From a virus, in the IMG/VR virus record IMGVR_UViG_3300020347_000834, positions 1-54,859 of that record: DNA of 54,859 bases. One strand, 5' to 3'. Below the pieces are notes generated by a model. The model was given only the letters and a program-made list of their open reading frames with translations. It had not been told where the DNA came from and made no database searches. The translations under genes and the position numbers were made by a program. Positions 26,179-33,967 of this stretch are shown piece by piece. Numbering within the stretch: the stretch's first letter is position 1; every line of letters starts with the position of its first letter.

Positions 26179-27216
26179 TTAGATTTTATTAAACAGCCAT
26201 CTGTCGTTATTTATAGTCCAATTCACTACTTCTTCGAGTCTGTTTTTAACAGAAGATGGTTTCCAACCCATCTGTTCCATTTTAGTCCCGTCTAAAGCAT
26301 ATCTTAAATCATGTCCCGGTCTAGCGGTATGGAAATCTACCATTTCATATTTAAGTTCTTTGTTTTGTGAATTAGCAATAATTTGGGCCAACGCTAAGTT
26401 GTCTATTTCTTCTGAGCCTACTATATTAAATTTGTGGCATTTAGCACCACCAAAATCATCGGAGACTAATTTGCTACTGTCATAATTCATAAGGAACCAA
26501 ACAGCATCAGCAACATCTTTGGCATGTATATAATGTCTTGATCCTGCTTTTGTTTTCTCTGGATTACTATGTATAGTTACTTCTTCATTATTTTGTATTT
26601 TAGAGATACACATAGGAATAAATTTTTCTGGATGTTGTCTTTCTCCAAAAACATTCATAGTATGAGTGATATAACAAGGTAAACCATATGTATTTTCATA
26701 AGCTACCACTAATTCCTCGCCTCCCGCTTTACTAGCACTATAAGGATTAGTAGAGTTATATCTATCATTTTCTTGGTACTTAATACCTTCTGGTGCAGGC
26801 CCAAATATCTCGTCGGTAGAAAAGTAAATAAATCTTTCTAGGTTTGTGCAGGTTCTAGCATAATCCAATATGCTAACTGTGCCTACAACATTATCCATAA
26901 CAAATTCTAAAGGGTTTTCTATACTTCTATCAACATGACTTCCTGCTGCCATGTGAACAATGTAAGATATATTATCTCCTATAGACTTGGAGATTTGAGA
27001 GTTTAAAGGCGCTTTTAAATCATGGAATATTGTTTTTACTCTATGGAGTTCTGTTTTGTTAAGCTGATTAGTTACTTCATACAGTCTATTAAGATTGCCG
27101 CTATAATCTAATCTGTCTATAGTTACAATGTCATAACTGGTATTTTTAAGGATATAATCTACGAAGTGATGCCCTATAAATCCAGCACCTCCCGTAAGTA
27201 ATATTTTTTTGTTCAT
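26179..27216 (-). CDS. dTDP-glucose 4,6-dehydratase-like enzyme
   Basis: Start at ATG 27216 (the frame continues upstream but overlaps the next gene); 345 residues. LLTGGAGFIGHHF Rossmann motif, the T-D-E dehydratase triad in FSTDEIFGPAPEG, Y-x-x-x-K in NPYSASKAGGEE, and NVFGERQHPEKFIP as in RmlB. It should produce a 4-keto-6-deoxy nucleotide sugar. With the epimerase at 23503 it supplies donors for the glycosyltransferases. RmlA, RmlC and RmlD are not in the window. Confidence 0.8.
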   Translation of the reverse strand: MNKKILLTGGAGFIGHHFVDYILKNTSYDIVTIDRLDYSGNLNRLYEVTNQLNKTELHRVKTIFHDLKAPLNSQISKSIGDNISYIVHMAAGSHVDRSIENPLEFVMDNVVGTVSILDYARTCTNLERFIYFSTDEIFGPAPEGIKYQENDRYNSTNPYSASKAGGEELVVAYENTYGLPCYITHTMNVFGERQHPEKFIPMCISKIQNNEEVTIHSNPEKTKAGSRHYIHAKDVADAVWFLMNYDSSKLVSDDFGGAKCHKFNIVGSEEIDNLALAQIIANSQNKELKYEMVDFHTARPGHDLRYALDGTKMEQMGWKPSSVKNRLEEVVNWTINNDRWLFNKI

Positions 27217-27220
27217 AATA

Positions 27221-27541
27221 TTAATAAGAGTAGATATGTACGGGATTACCTGTAAGTTCTTCAATTAAAAGCATAGCATCTTTTATATTATAGTAGTCTC
27301 CTATGGCTTTTCTATTTCTAAAATAACCATCTTTGTATACTGCGAACACTCTATAAAATGCATCGTCTATACCAAATTCATCAGTATCTAAAAAATCTTC
27401 TGCTGTTTTTAATTCTTGTATCATAGTACCACCTCCATAGTCATTCATTTCTCTACAGGTGATAATTTCAAAACCTTTGATAACAGATTTATTATTAGTA
27501 TTCAATGTAAACGCATTACACAGTCTGTTCGACCGTTCCAT
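27221..27541 (-). CDS. Hypothetical protein, two possible starts
   Basis: 106 residues from ATG 27541 (AGGAGAAAGAAA upstream), or 67 residues from an internal ATG at 27424 that has an even stronger GGAGGTGG. Both could be used. The C-terminal half (MIQELKTAEDFLDTDEFGID) looks like an independent compact domain. No known family. Confidence 0.5.
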   Translation of the reverse strand: MERSNRLCNAFTLNTNNKSVIKGFEIITCREMNDYGGGTMIQELKTAEDFLDTDEFGIDDAFYRVFAVYKDGYFRNRKAIGDYYNIKDAMLLIEELTGNPVHIYSY

Positions 27542-27719
27542 TTTCTTTCTCCTGTTCTCTTTGTAATTCTAGTATCTGTGCTTGGGCCTTTTTTAATTGT
27601 CTAAGTCTTTCTGTTTCTAGATATCTAAAATATCCCATAAAGACCTGAGAAGTGATTACGCCCATCCCTGCGATGAGCGTAACCACAATGCCGCACACAA
27701 AAAGTGCGAAATTATCCAT
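27516..27719 (-). CDS. Small membrane protein with coiled-coil tail
   Basis: 67 residues: one transmembrane helix (about 5-28) followed by a Glu/Gln/Lys-rich helix (RYLETERLRQLKKAQAQI). Overlaps neighbours by 8 and 26 bases. Function unknown. Confidence 0.6.
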   Translation of the reverse strand: MDNFALFVCGIVVTLIAGMGVITSQVFMGYFRYLETERLRQLKKAQAQILELQREQEKENGTVEQTV

Positions 27720-27876
27720 TAAAATAACTCCCTAATGCAAGGATACTGGGAACCCATAGGCCAACAAAGATACCTTGTTCATGTGCAACAGCTTGATCTC
27801 CAAGAAACCAAAGCGAAACACTTAAAACAAAACTGGCAAACGCTGCTACAATAAAGTAACTCTTACTATTCATCAT
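27712..27876 (-). CDS. Two-helix membrane microprotein, 54 aa
   Basis: MMNSKSYFIVAAFASFVLS then a second helix around GIFVGLWVPSILALGSYF. The G-L-W-V-P-S-I-L-x-L-G-x-Y ending resembles short membrane proteins recurrent in T4-like cyanophages. Ends 8 bases inside the next gene; AGAAAGAT precedes the start. Confidence 0.6.
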   Translation of the reverse strand: MMNSKSYFIVAAFASFVLSVSLWFLGDQAVAHEQGIFVGLWVPSILALGSYFNG

Positions 27877-27924
27877 CTATCTTTCTAGTTAAGGTAAAAC
27901 AAAAACACTTTTGTATTTATTGAA

Positions 27925-27998
27925 TAGGGCTGGTCGGACTCGAACCGACACTGTACGGATTTTAAGTCCGTTTTCTCTGCCTATTGGAATACAGCCCC
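27925..27998 (-). tRNA. tRNA-Leu, anticodon UAA, short variable loop
   Basis: Cloverleaf on the minus strand: acceptor GGGGCTG/CAGCCCT, anticodon arm ACGGA-CTTAAAA-TCCGT (anticodon TAA at loop positions 34-36), T-arm GTCGG-TTCGAGT-CCGAC, discriminator A, CCA not encoded. The variable region is only five bases, whereas bacterial tRNA-Leu has a long variable arm. UUA is a favoured codon in this AT-rich genome. Confidence 0.85.
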
Positions 27999-28003
27999 TC
28001 ATA

Positions 28004-28276
28004 TTAGTTAGTTCCGAAATGTTGGGCTTTTAATTTATTTACAATCTCCACCATATTATCGACATCGCTTAAAGTGCCGAACTTTCTTTTTCTTTCCATT
28101 CTAGGAAGTTTAATATCTTGTTTAAGTAATGCTTTCTTTGTTCTAGAATATCTTGCCATTGTGGAAGTAACTTTTTGTCCTGTTTTTCTTGCTACTTCGG
28201 CATAAGTTTTACTTGAGTAAACTGCTTCCAAAAATTTCTCATTAGAACAATGAACTCTTTGCTTCTCGTCAGTCAT
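28004..28276 (-). CDS. Small helix-turn-helix DNA-binding protein
   Basis: ATG 28276, with TTTGGAGA upstream, is used instead of the in-frame TTG at 28288; 90 residues. The segment FLEAVYSSKTYAEVARKTGQKVTSTMARYSRTKKALLKQ is a good helix-turn-helix, followed by a basic stretch. Such small HTH proteins are frequent phage regulators. Its own promoter (28310-28337) carries the CGATA element, so it is a candidate for the regulator of that promoter family. Confidence 0.6.
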   Translation of the reverse strand: MTDEKQRVHCSNEKFLEAVYSSKTYAEVARKTGQKVTSTMARYSRTKKALLKQDIKLPRMERKRKFGTLSDVDNMVEIVNKLKAQHFGTN

Positions 28277-28309
28277 TGTGTTCTCCAAATGTTTGCTTAT
28301 AACAACTTT

Positions 28310-28337
28310 ATTATATCATACTATATCGGCTTGTCAA
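28310..28337 (-). promoter_or_regulatory. Promoter of the HTH gene with CGATA element
   Basis: TTGACA (28332-28337), 16-base spacer, TATAAT (28310-28315); AGCCGATA lies directly after the -35. Confidence 0.75.
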
Positions 28338-28356
28338 TAGGAAAAACTGAAATGAA

Positions 28357-28758
28357 TTACTTCTTTTTCCCAAAACAGACACACCAATAAATAATATTAG
28401 AATTATTGTAATAAAATCCACACCCTATACTATCTACAGATGTGCTTAGTATATTTCTTCTATGACCGGGACTTTTTAACCAAGTTTTCATAACCTTGTC
28501 TTCTGTCTTTTGTCCATAGGCTATATTCTCTGCCACACTTGAAAAACCTAAAGACATTATATCCTTCATATCGCTATGTATTAATCTACTACGTTTAGCC
28601 ATTTCTTCGGCCCAATCACTAGCGAAAGTCATTAAATCCATATTCATAGACAATGGATCAAGATTCCACATCCAAGAATTATTAGTTCTAGCTTCATTAT
28701 GCAAATCTATTAATTTAGAGAGATTGGGCATGTGCCATACACTATCAGAATCATTCAT
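28357..28758 (-). CDS. CAP/SCP-domain protein (YkwD-like)
   Basis: 133 residues covering one CAP domain: LIDLHNEARTNN, DLMTFASDWAEEMAKR, SVAENIAYG, and WLKSPGHRRNILS followed by IGCGFYY. These are the CAP signature regions, including the paired His/Glu positions. No signal peptide is seen in this frame. CAP proteins are usually extracytoplasmic; the gene overlaps the secreted HExxH protein gene upstream by 4 bases, which suggests a joint envelope-related job. Confidence 0.8.
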   Translation of the reverse strand: MNDSDSVWHMPNLSKLIDLHNEARTNNSWMWNLDPLSMNMDLMTFASDWAEEMAKRSRLIHSDMKDIMSLGFSSVAENIAYGQKTEDKVMKTWLKSPGHRRNILSTSVDSIGCGFYYNNSNIIYWCVCFGKKK

Positions 28759-29585
28759 TTGATAAATACTCCATCAAATTCTTTGTTTAAAAAATCTCTA
28801 ATAGGTTTAGCTTTAGGGTGATTTTGTAAATTATTTAGTAAATTTTCTTGTCTTTCAGAAGGGAATATAAATCTACCCTCAAAGAATACTTTTTCTGAAC
28901 GTACTAAAAAGAATTTTATAGTGTTTTTAAATTTAGGATAGTTCTCCCAGTACTCTCTGTCCTTTTCTTTAATCGTTTTTGCTAATGCTGTACAATACAC
29001 ACTAAACTCTAAAGCACCAGACACACTATCTGATTTATTTTTATCATTCAACACATTACTAGTATAATCATCTACGGCACATTCAGCACCACATATATAA
29101 GCGCTCCATTCATCAACCGGATACAGACCCACATCTTGCCAGTATTTTAATTGACTAACAAAATATAAAGTATAGCGATATTCTTTTAGTATATCTGGTA
29201 TGTTAGGAATTATGTCTATCATGGATACATCAGGTTCTTTTAACCATAGACCTCTAGACATACCACAATAAAATCCTCTGTAACCTTGCTTGCTATTACT
29301 CAGAGCGTTGTTAATACCATGAACAGTTTCGTGTACATTAGTAGTTCTACCGTGTTTATTTCCGAAAGGTTTAGCAAAGCAACTCATAACTCTACTATAT
29401 ACAGAATTGGTATCTAATTTCTTTTTTTCTTCTAACAAGAAAATATCTATATCTATTGGCGTTGATCTTAGTTGCATTTCTGAAGCAGTTTTAATTTTAT
29501 CATTCTGATTACCTAAAGCAATTTGAGATGATGAAATAAATACTACATAGCAAGATAATAGTATTAGGGTTGTGATTCTAACCAT
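28755..29585 (-). CDS. Secreted putative zinc metallopeptidase (HExxH)
   Basis: 276 residues with an N-terminal signal sequence (about 1-25). HETVH at 85-89 in NVHETVHGINNAL is an HExxH zinc site, and E159 in DEWSAYICGAEC could be the third ligand of a gluzincin-type enzyme. Overall family not recognised. It overlaps the thioredoxin-like gene by 22 bases and the CAP gene by 4. Confidence 0.5.
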   Translation of the reverse strand: MVRITTLILLSCYVVFISSSQIALGNQNDKIKTASEMQLRSTPIDIDIFLLEEKKKLDTNSVYSRVMSCFAKPFGNKHGRTTNVHETVHGINNALSNSKQGYRGFYCGMSRGLWLKEPDVSMIDIIPNIPDILKEYRYTLYFVSQLKYWQDVGLYPVDEWSAYICGAECAVDDYTSNVLNDKNKSDSVSGALEFSVYCTALAKTIKEKDREYWENYPKFKNTIKFFLVRSEKVFFEGRFIFPSERQENLLNNLQNHPKAKPIRDFLNKEFDGVFIK

Positions 29586-30043
29586 TTAATATAATCCTTA
29601 TTCCTATATCCTATCTTTCTAGATAGTTCTTTACCTGCCTTATCTACTAAAACAGATGTTGGTAAATTCCTTGGCTTGTACCTATTTATATCTGATTGAT
29701 TTGATTTTTTATTGTCTGTGTCTAAAAAACAAACAATATATTTATCTAACTGTTTTATTGATTTAGAGTCTTTTTTCAATACTCGACAATAAGGACACCA
29801 TTCAGCACCGAATACTATAACAACTTTTTTTTTGTGAAAAGACGCTAATGCTTTAGCTTTATCTAAGTCGTCATATACAAAATTAGATTCTAACTTAGGG
29901 ATAACCACCGGAACATTGTCGTCTGTATCAATAACAGTAACAGGAGGATTAGGTTTCTCTGGAGTAACACAAGCCCCCTGTTGTTTAATAATTAACAATA
30001 GAAGAATAATCAATACAATATAGAGAGTGGTTTTGTTAGACAT
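29564..30043 (-). CDS. Membrane-anchored thioredoxin-like protein
   Basis: 159 residues: hydrophobic N-terminal anchor (about 7-20), a Pro-rich linker, then a thioredoxin fold with C83-P-Y-C86 (FGAEWCPYCRVLKKD) and cis-Pro region NLPTSVLVD. It probably acts as a periplasmic disulfide oxidoreductase or reductase for the secreted neighbours. The Cys at 25 could be lipidated, but the lipobox is weak. Confidence 0.8.
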   Translation of the reverse strand: MSNKTTLYIVLIILLLLIIKQQGACVTPEKPNPPVTVIDTDDNVPVVIPKLESNFVYDDLDKAKALASFHKKKVVIVFGAEWCPYCRVLKKDSKSIKQLDKYIVCFLDTDNKKSNQSDINRYKPRNLPTSVLVDKAGKELSRKIGYRNKDYIKWLESQP

Positions 30044-30070
30044 GATTGATCCCCTATATCGTATATTAAG

Positions 30071-30253
30071 TTAATTTTCGGTTGGTAATATAATGCCCAT
30101 CAACAAATAAACCCAAAATAGTATACTTGCGCTACACAATGCTCCAACCACAAAACCAATTCTAACTATAGCAGGATCAATACCCAAAGTTTCTGCTAAA
30201 CCAGCACAAACTCCAAATATCATCTTATTTTTACTTTTGTGCAATCTACTCAT
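30071..30253 (-). CDS. PspC-domain membrane protein
   Basis: 60 residues forming one PspC domain: KSKNKMIFGVCAGLAETLGID, then PAIVRIGFVV and a hydrophobic C-terminal helix ending LLMGIILPTEN. PspC proteins sense or respond to inner-membrane stress. A stand-alone PspC in a phage suggests protection of the membrane or interference with the host envelope-stress response. Confidence 0.8.
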   Translation of the reverse strand: MSRLHKSKNKMIFGVCAGLAETLGIDPAIVRIGFVVGALCSASILFWVYLLMGIILPTEN

Positions 30254-30320
30254 TTTTTTATATACCTCAATTATTTTAAAGACACAAATACTCTAAAATA
30301 ATAATACACCGAATCAGCAG

Positions 30321-30419
30321 TTAACGAGTTGATACGGTTAAGCTGTTTATAATATCGGGATTAAGGCCATATAATATATATATTTCTTTTAAGGCCATAA
30401 TATGAGACAGTTCTTGCAT
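30321..30419 (-). CDS. Microprotein, 32 aa
   Basis: MQELSHIMALKEIYILYGLN then PDIINSLTVSTR. GAGGATTATT just upstream of ATG 30419 and a 9-base gap from the previous stop support it. Probably a short helix; function unknown. Confidence 0.5.
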   Translation of the reverse strand: MQELSHIMALKEIYILYGLNPDIINSLTVSTR

Positions 30420-30428
30420 AATAATCCT

Positions 30429-30578
30429 CTAAGAAGAAATTTGTTCAGTTAATTTTAAATTATCTAACAGATATTTAAGTCTTTGGTTTTCTAATTCTAG
30501 AGTATTTGCTATGTAATTAGCTTGAGTAATTGCTTTATGAATATCTTTAATAGTTGCTGTTTGATTAGAGTCTGACAT
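30429..30578 (-). CDS. Microprotein, 49 aa, coiled-coil
   Basis: MSDSNQTATIKDIHKAITQA at the front, then a Leu/Asn-rich coiled-coil helix (ANTLELENQRLKYLLDNLKL). Strong GAGGAGATATA before the ATG. No known family. Confidence 0.65.
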   Translation of the reverse strand: MSDSNQTATIKDIHKAITQANYIANTLELENQRLKYLLDNLKLTEQISS

Positions 30579-30624
30579 TATATCTCCTCAATATAGTTTT
30601 ATGCAATAATTATTATTACACCAA

Positions 30625-30729
30625 TTACTCTTTATCTCTAGTCAGTTTAACAAAAAAGTATACCACACTTAAATCCACTAAAACCACGATCCACCATACG
30701 CTTAATACATCCAGTAAAGTATGATTCAT
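30625..30729 (-). CDS. Membrane microprotein, 34 aa
   Basis: MNHTLLDVLSVWWIVVLVDL and on to KLTRDKE: one transmembrane helix with a charged tail. Start overlaps the upstream stop (ATGA), AGGA upstream. Confidence 0.55.
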   Translation of the reverse strand: MNHTLLDVLSVWWIVVLVDLSVVYFFVKLTRDKE

Positions 30730-30833
30730 TTATTTTTTTTCCTAAAAATTTTTTCATAGTTTTTACACCACTGTTTATAAGATACACTTTTCGGCCTATT
30801 TGTGTCGCCTTTGCCATTTTTATTTTGACTCAT
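30726..30833 (-). CDS. Basic microprotein, 35 aa
   Basis: MSQNKNGKGDTNRPKSVSYK then QWCKNYEKIFRKKNK: very Lys/Asn-rich, could bind nucleic acid. Lies 2 bases after the glycosylase stop, ATGA overlap with the next ORF. Confidence 0.55.
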   Translation of the reverse strand: MSQNKNGKGDTNRPKSVSYKQWCKNYEKIFRKKNK

Positions 30834-30835
30834 AC

Positions 30836-31537
30836 TCAACCTTCTAAAACATAAGACCAGTAACGGCTATCTTCTTTCTCTTGCAGGGCATCCCAATATA
30901 CACATCTAGCAATATAGGAAGGAACTTTTAGTTTGCCACAGTTAACACTCCAATGTTGCTCCATGCGCTTATATTTAGTAATACCCTGTTTACTCTTATT
31001 ATAGGTTAAATGCTCCATACCGTAAAGCCTTAATTGATGAACATCTCCACATAAAACTCTAGCAAAATTGGGATGAATCATCTCTAAGGCAAAACTAACT
31101 TTAGCCATTCCAAGTCCAACAATTTTATCAACAATAGAGTCTCTTTTTTTAACATGATACTTCTTAGTGGTAAAATAAAAGTCTTTAGGATTTTTCCAAA
31201 ACTGAGTAGCAAAGTCCCAGATATACTTTGTCCTGTTATTGTATAGACCTACCCCAGAATTTTTAAGTTTGTCTAATAGTGTTTCTTTGTTATCGACCCA
31301 CTCTTCGTAGTTCTTAATGGCATTGTAGCCACGACAATTCCCCTGCCAACTTGTATGAACAGAGCAATAAGCAAAGAGATAACGCCTAAAAATATCACCA
31401 TCATTCTGTGGTCGTACACTTTCCCAGTACTCCTTGTATGCTTGAATTTTTTCTGAGGGAAATGTCTTAAAGAAATCGTCTGCTTTAAAACGAGAGTATG
31501 TAGTTTGCTTTACTGGTTTAGTTTCCAAAGTTTCCAT
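30836..31537 (-). CDS. HhH-GPD-type DNA glycosylase-like protein
   Basis: ATG 31537, with TTTGGAGACTATC upstream, is used (the frame also offers a TTG 12 bases earlier); 233 residues. IVDKIVGLGMAKVSFALEM is a helix-hairpin-helix, followed by CGDVHQLRLYG where HhH-GPD enzymes have the catalytic D-x-H/V. It is a base-excision enzyme candidate (8-oxoguanine type). The protein at 51867 has the same order of elements. Confidence 0.6.
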   Translation of the reverse strand: METLETKPVKQTTYSRFKADDFFKTFPSEKIQAYKEYWESVRPQNDGDIFRRYLFAYCSVHTSWQGNCRGYNAIKNYEEWVDNKETLLDKLKNSGVGLYNNRTKYIWDFATQFWKNPKDFYFTTKKYHVKKRDSIVDKIVGLGMAKVSFALEMIHPNFARVLCGDVHQLRLYGMEHLTYNKSKQGITKYKRMEQHWSVNCGKLKVPSYIARCVYWDALQEKEDSRYWSYVLEG

Positions 31538-31573
31538 GATAGTCTCCAAAAGTTAAGTCCTGTGATACTAACG

Positions 31574-31602
31574 ATTGTATACTACTATTATCGTCTTGTC
31601 AA
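31574..31602 (-). promoter_or_regulatory. Promoter of the glycosylase-like gene with CGATA element
   Basis: TTGACA (31597-31602), 17-base spacer, TACAAT (31574-31579); AGACGATA directly after the -35. The leader holds TATCACAGGAC and TTTTGGAGACTATC, nearly identical to the rIIA leader. Confidence 0.75.
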
Positions 31603-31616
31603 GTAGTATTCTTGAA

Positions 31617-32288
31617 CTAAAAACTATAATTGCCTAATTCTATTATCTTTGCATCTCTATTTCTAATATACTCAATACTTTCATCGTCATAGTAATCTCT
31701 ATAAGATTTATTTTTAGTGGTTGCATTCATATGGGGCAATCTCCATTGTGTTATATGAGCATCGGGCAATATTTTTTTAACAATCTTTTTAAAGTCTTGT
31801 TCTATATTCTCTACTTTGCCAACAAAATCAACCATTAGTTTTCCATCTTTATCAAATATATAATTATGTGGAGACCACCGGTTACTTCTCATAATAAAAT
31901 TTTTAGGCGGTTGATTTAGTGCCATTTCTATGTTCTTGATATTAAAATCTTTTGGGTATTTATTTTTGCTCATAACCTGTCGATGATATTCATACGCAGA
32001 AACTTCCCTTTCCCAAGGATTTCTGATAAAAACAAATTTAAAATAATCATCCCACCTATACCCTCTTTCATCTAAATACTTTTTAATATCACTTGCAGAA
32101 GAGTGCGTCCACAAATTAGTATCTACTTTTGGATATTCTTCTTTCCAGTTTATATCTTTTTTTGTGTGCCACATCGGGTGAATATCCGTTTGGAAAATAG
32201 GATTGGTTTGCAGCAATTTTCTTATTGAAGTACCTGCACACTTTGGTAAATGAATCCATATAAATTTTTTTCTATGAGATATTATCAT
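31617..32288 (-). CDS. Carbohydrate sulfotransferase (sulfotransferase family 2 type)
   Basis: 223 residues. The 5'-phosphosulfate loop is WIHLPKCAGTSIRKLL near 11-26 and the 3'-phosphate segment is FVFIRNPWEREVSAYEYH near 85-102, both typical of PAPS-dependent carbohydrate sulfotransferases. It likely adds sulfate to a glycan made by the adjacent glycosyltransferases. PAPS would come from the host; no ATP sulfurylase or APS kinase gene is present here. Overlaps the upstream gene by 4 bases. Confidence 0.8.
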   Translation of the reverse strand: MIISHRKKFIWIHLPKCAGTSIRKLLQTNPIFQTDIHPMWHTKKDINWKEEYPKVDTNLWTHSSASDIKKYLDERGYRWDDYFKFVFIRNPWEREVSAYEYHRQVMSKNKYPKDFNIKNIEMALNQPPKNFIMRSNRWSPHNYIFDKDGKLMVDFVGKVENIEQDFKKIVKKILPDAHITQWRLPHMNATTKNKSYRDYYDDESIEYIRNRDAKIIELGNYSF

Positions 32289-33829
32289 TTTAATGTTTCT
32301 TTCTGGTTTTTTTGTAATGACTCTACTATATTTTTATTTTTATAGTGCTTACTCCTATAATCATCAGAATGTGGTATATGAAATATTGGAACAAAATTTT
32401 TATTGAATTTTATTGTTATTCTTTGAATCCCTATACCCTCTAGCCGTTTGTATAAATCGCAGTCATCGTATCCGTATCCATGTTGATTGCCCTGATATTT
32501 ATTAACTTGAATTAAATGTTTTTTATCAATAAAACAAAATCCGTTTAAGTTTTCTAAGAAACCAATTCCATTATCTTTGTTCTTTTCAGTCCAACAGCCA
32601 GTAATGAAACTTTTATCGCTATCAATAAGTAGCCAATCCGATAACAAATTATAAGGATTAATTATATAGTCTACATCAAGTTTTAAAATCATATCATTAG
32701 AAGTATTGTCTATAGCAATATTATAAGCCTTGGATAAATTAAAATATTCCTCACCCTTAACTTCTATGATTTTGATTCTTGGGTCTAAATTTTCAAAATA
32801 TTCCTGATCAAAATCATCTGATGAATAATCTACAATAACTATCTCTTTAATATCATTATGAATTAACCAAGAATTTATGGATGTTTTTAATATTTTATTT
32901 CTGTTTTTAGTAACTGTAACTACAGAAATATTTGTTTTTCTTTGCAAATTAGTTGGGGTTTTATCTGTTAATAATTCTAAATTAGTATGTCCAACTATAC
33001 TAGATATTTCACTAAATGTACTCCAATTTGTACCATAAATTTTTCTAGTTTTAGAAAGCAGAAACATATCTATTGTCGCTTCTTTTTGCAGTGGTTTATT
33101 GTCGTTTACTGTTAAAGAAGGGTCTGTAAAATTTTTATTACTAACAACAATGTTGTCGAATTTTTGTGTATAGTGTTTTTCGGTTGCTTCTGAGTCTGTA
33201 GATAAAAAAACTGGAGTATCAACATATGCTCTTATAATATTTTCAAAATATTCGTCTTTAGATTCTTTGTAGTGTTTAGACCAAGGGCCAGTAATAGCGT
33301 CACCCTTACGAATATGTACGCCTATATAATTTTTATCCACATCACATTGGCTTATGTATTTTTGTAATTCTGGTGATGGATGTATGTAATTTTTTAAGAA
33401 CATATATCTATGTTTAAGTTGAATATCAAATATCCAGTCTATGGATGCATAAGAGTTTAAACAAAAAGTATTAACAGATTTTAATAATCTTTTTATCTCT
33501 ATATCTGTAACATACTTCAAAGTATTTAGGTCTTGTGTAAAAAAGTGATCTAAATTCAGAAATTCTTTAGCAGCATCGTTGTATTGTGTATCGCTAATTA
33601 GAGATATGTTATTAGGTAGTTGATCCAAATCAAACAATTCACCAAAGGACTCATCAGAAAAACCCTCACTTTTAACCCAACATAAATATATTTGGTTATA
33701 TTGAAATTCTCTAGCAAAAGCATATACAGAATCTAGTAACAATAATCTATTGCCTAAGCCTTGATTTGGTTTTAGATAAATGCAACGGAAAGAGCTGGGT
33801 ATATGTTTAAAACTATGGGTAATAGTCAT
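32285..33829 (-). CDS. Two-domain glycosyltransferase: fucosyltransferase-like plus GT2
   Basis: 514 residues. Residues 1-about 290 resemble NodZ/FUT8-type fucosyltransferases: LKPNQGLGNRLLLLDSVYAF near 19-38, GVHIRKGDAITG in the middle and GTNWSTFSEIS as the late motif. Residues about 300-514 are a GT2 domain (NISVVTVTKNRNKILKTSI, IVIVDYSSDD, LKLDVDYIIN with D-x-D). A fused enzyme could add two successive sugars. No Shine-Dalgarno sequence is obvious, so the true start may be further upstream. Confidence 0.65.
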   Translation of the reverse strand: MTITHSFKHIPSSFRCIYLKPNQGLGNRLLLLDSVYAFAREFQYNQIYLCWVKSEGFSDESFGELFDLDQLPNNISLISDTQYNDAAKEFLNLDHFFTQDLNTLKYVTDIEIKRLLKSVNTFCLNSYASIDWIFDIQLKHRYMFLKNYIHPSPELQKYISQCDVDKNYIGVHIRKGDAITGPWSKHYKESKDEYFENIIRAYVDTPVFLSTDSEATEKHYTQKFDNIVVSNKNFTDPSLTVNDNKPLQKEATIDMFLLSKTRKIYGTNWSTFSEISSIVGHTNLELLTDKTPTNLQRKTNISVVTVTKNRNKILKTSINSWLIHNDIKEIVIVDYSSDDFDQEYFENLDPRIKIIEVKGEEYFNLSKAYNIAIDNTSNDMILKLDVDYIINPYNLLSDWLLIDSDKSFITGCWTEKNKDNGIGFLENLNGFCFIDKKHLIQVNKYQGNQHGYGYDDCDLYKRLEGIGIQRITIKFNKNFVPIFHIPHSDDYRSKHYKNKNIVESLQKNQKETLK

Positions 33830-33912
33830 TTGATATTTATGTCCTAATAATTCTAATTCATCAGAAAGGTTTTGTTCAACGATACCTCTTGTTTCTTAAT
33901 CGTAGTATGATC

Positions 33913-33942
33913 TATACTCTTTCCTCCTGATCGGCCTGTCAA
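33913..33942 (-). promoter_or_regulatory. Likely promoter with CGAT element, weak -10
   Basis: TTGACAGGCCGATC (-35 at 33937-33942 plus the shared element) is clear; the -10 is poor (AGTATA at 33913-33918, 18-base spacer). Lies upstream of the fucosyltransferase-like fusion. Confidence 0.5.
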
Positions 33943-33967
33943 GTCTGCTTTCTTTAATTAAACCTTC

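Noticed and set aside
30290-30310. Recurring ATAATACACC words (16661, 30297, 40520, 44048) as a regulatory motif
   Set aside because: One copy is a terminator stem, similar words occur inside coding sequence, and no constant distance to genes exists.
33830-33967. Small gene upstream of the fucosyltransferase-like fusion
   Set aside because: The frame is coding-like directly before the chosen ATG but has no start codon or ribosome-binding site; it is more likely an N-terminal extension.
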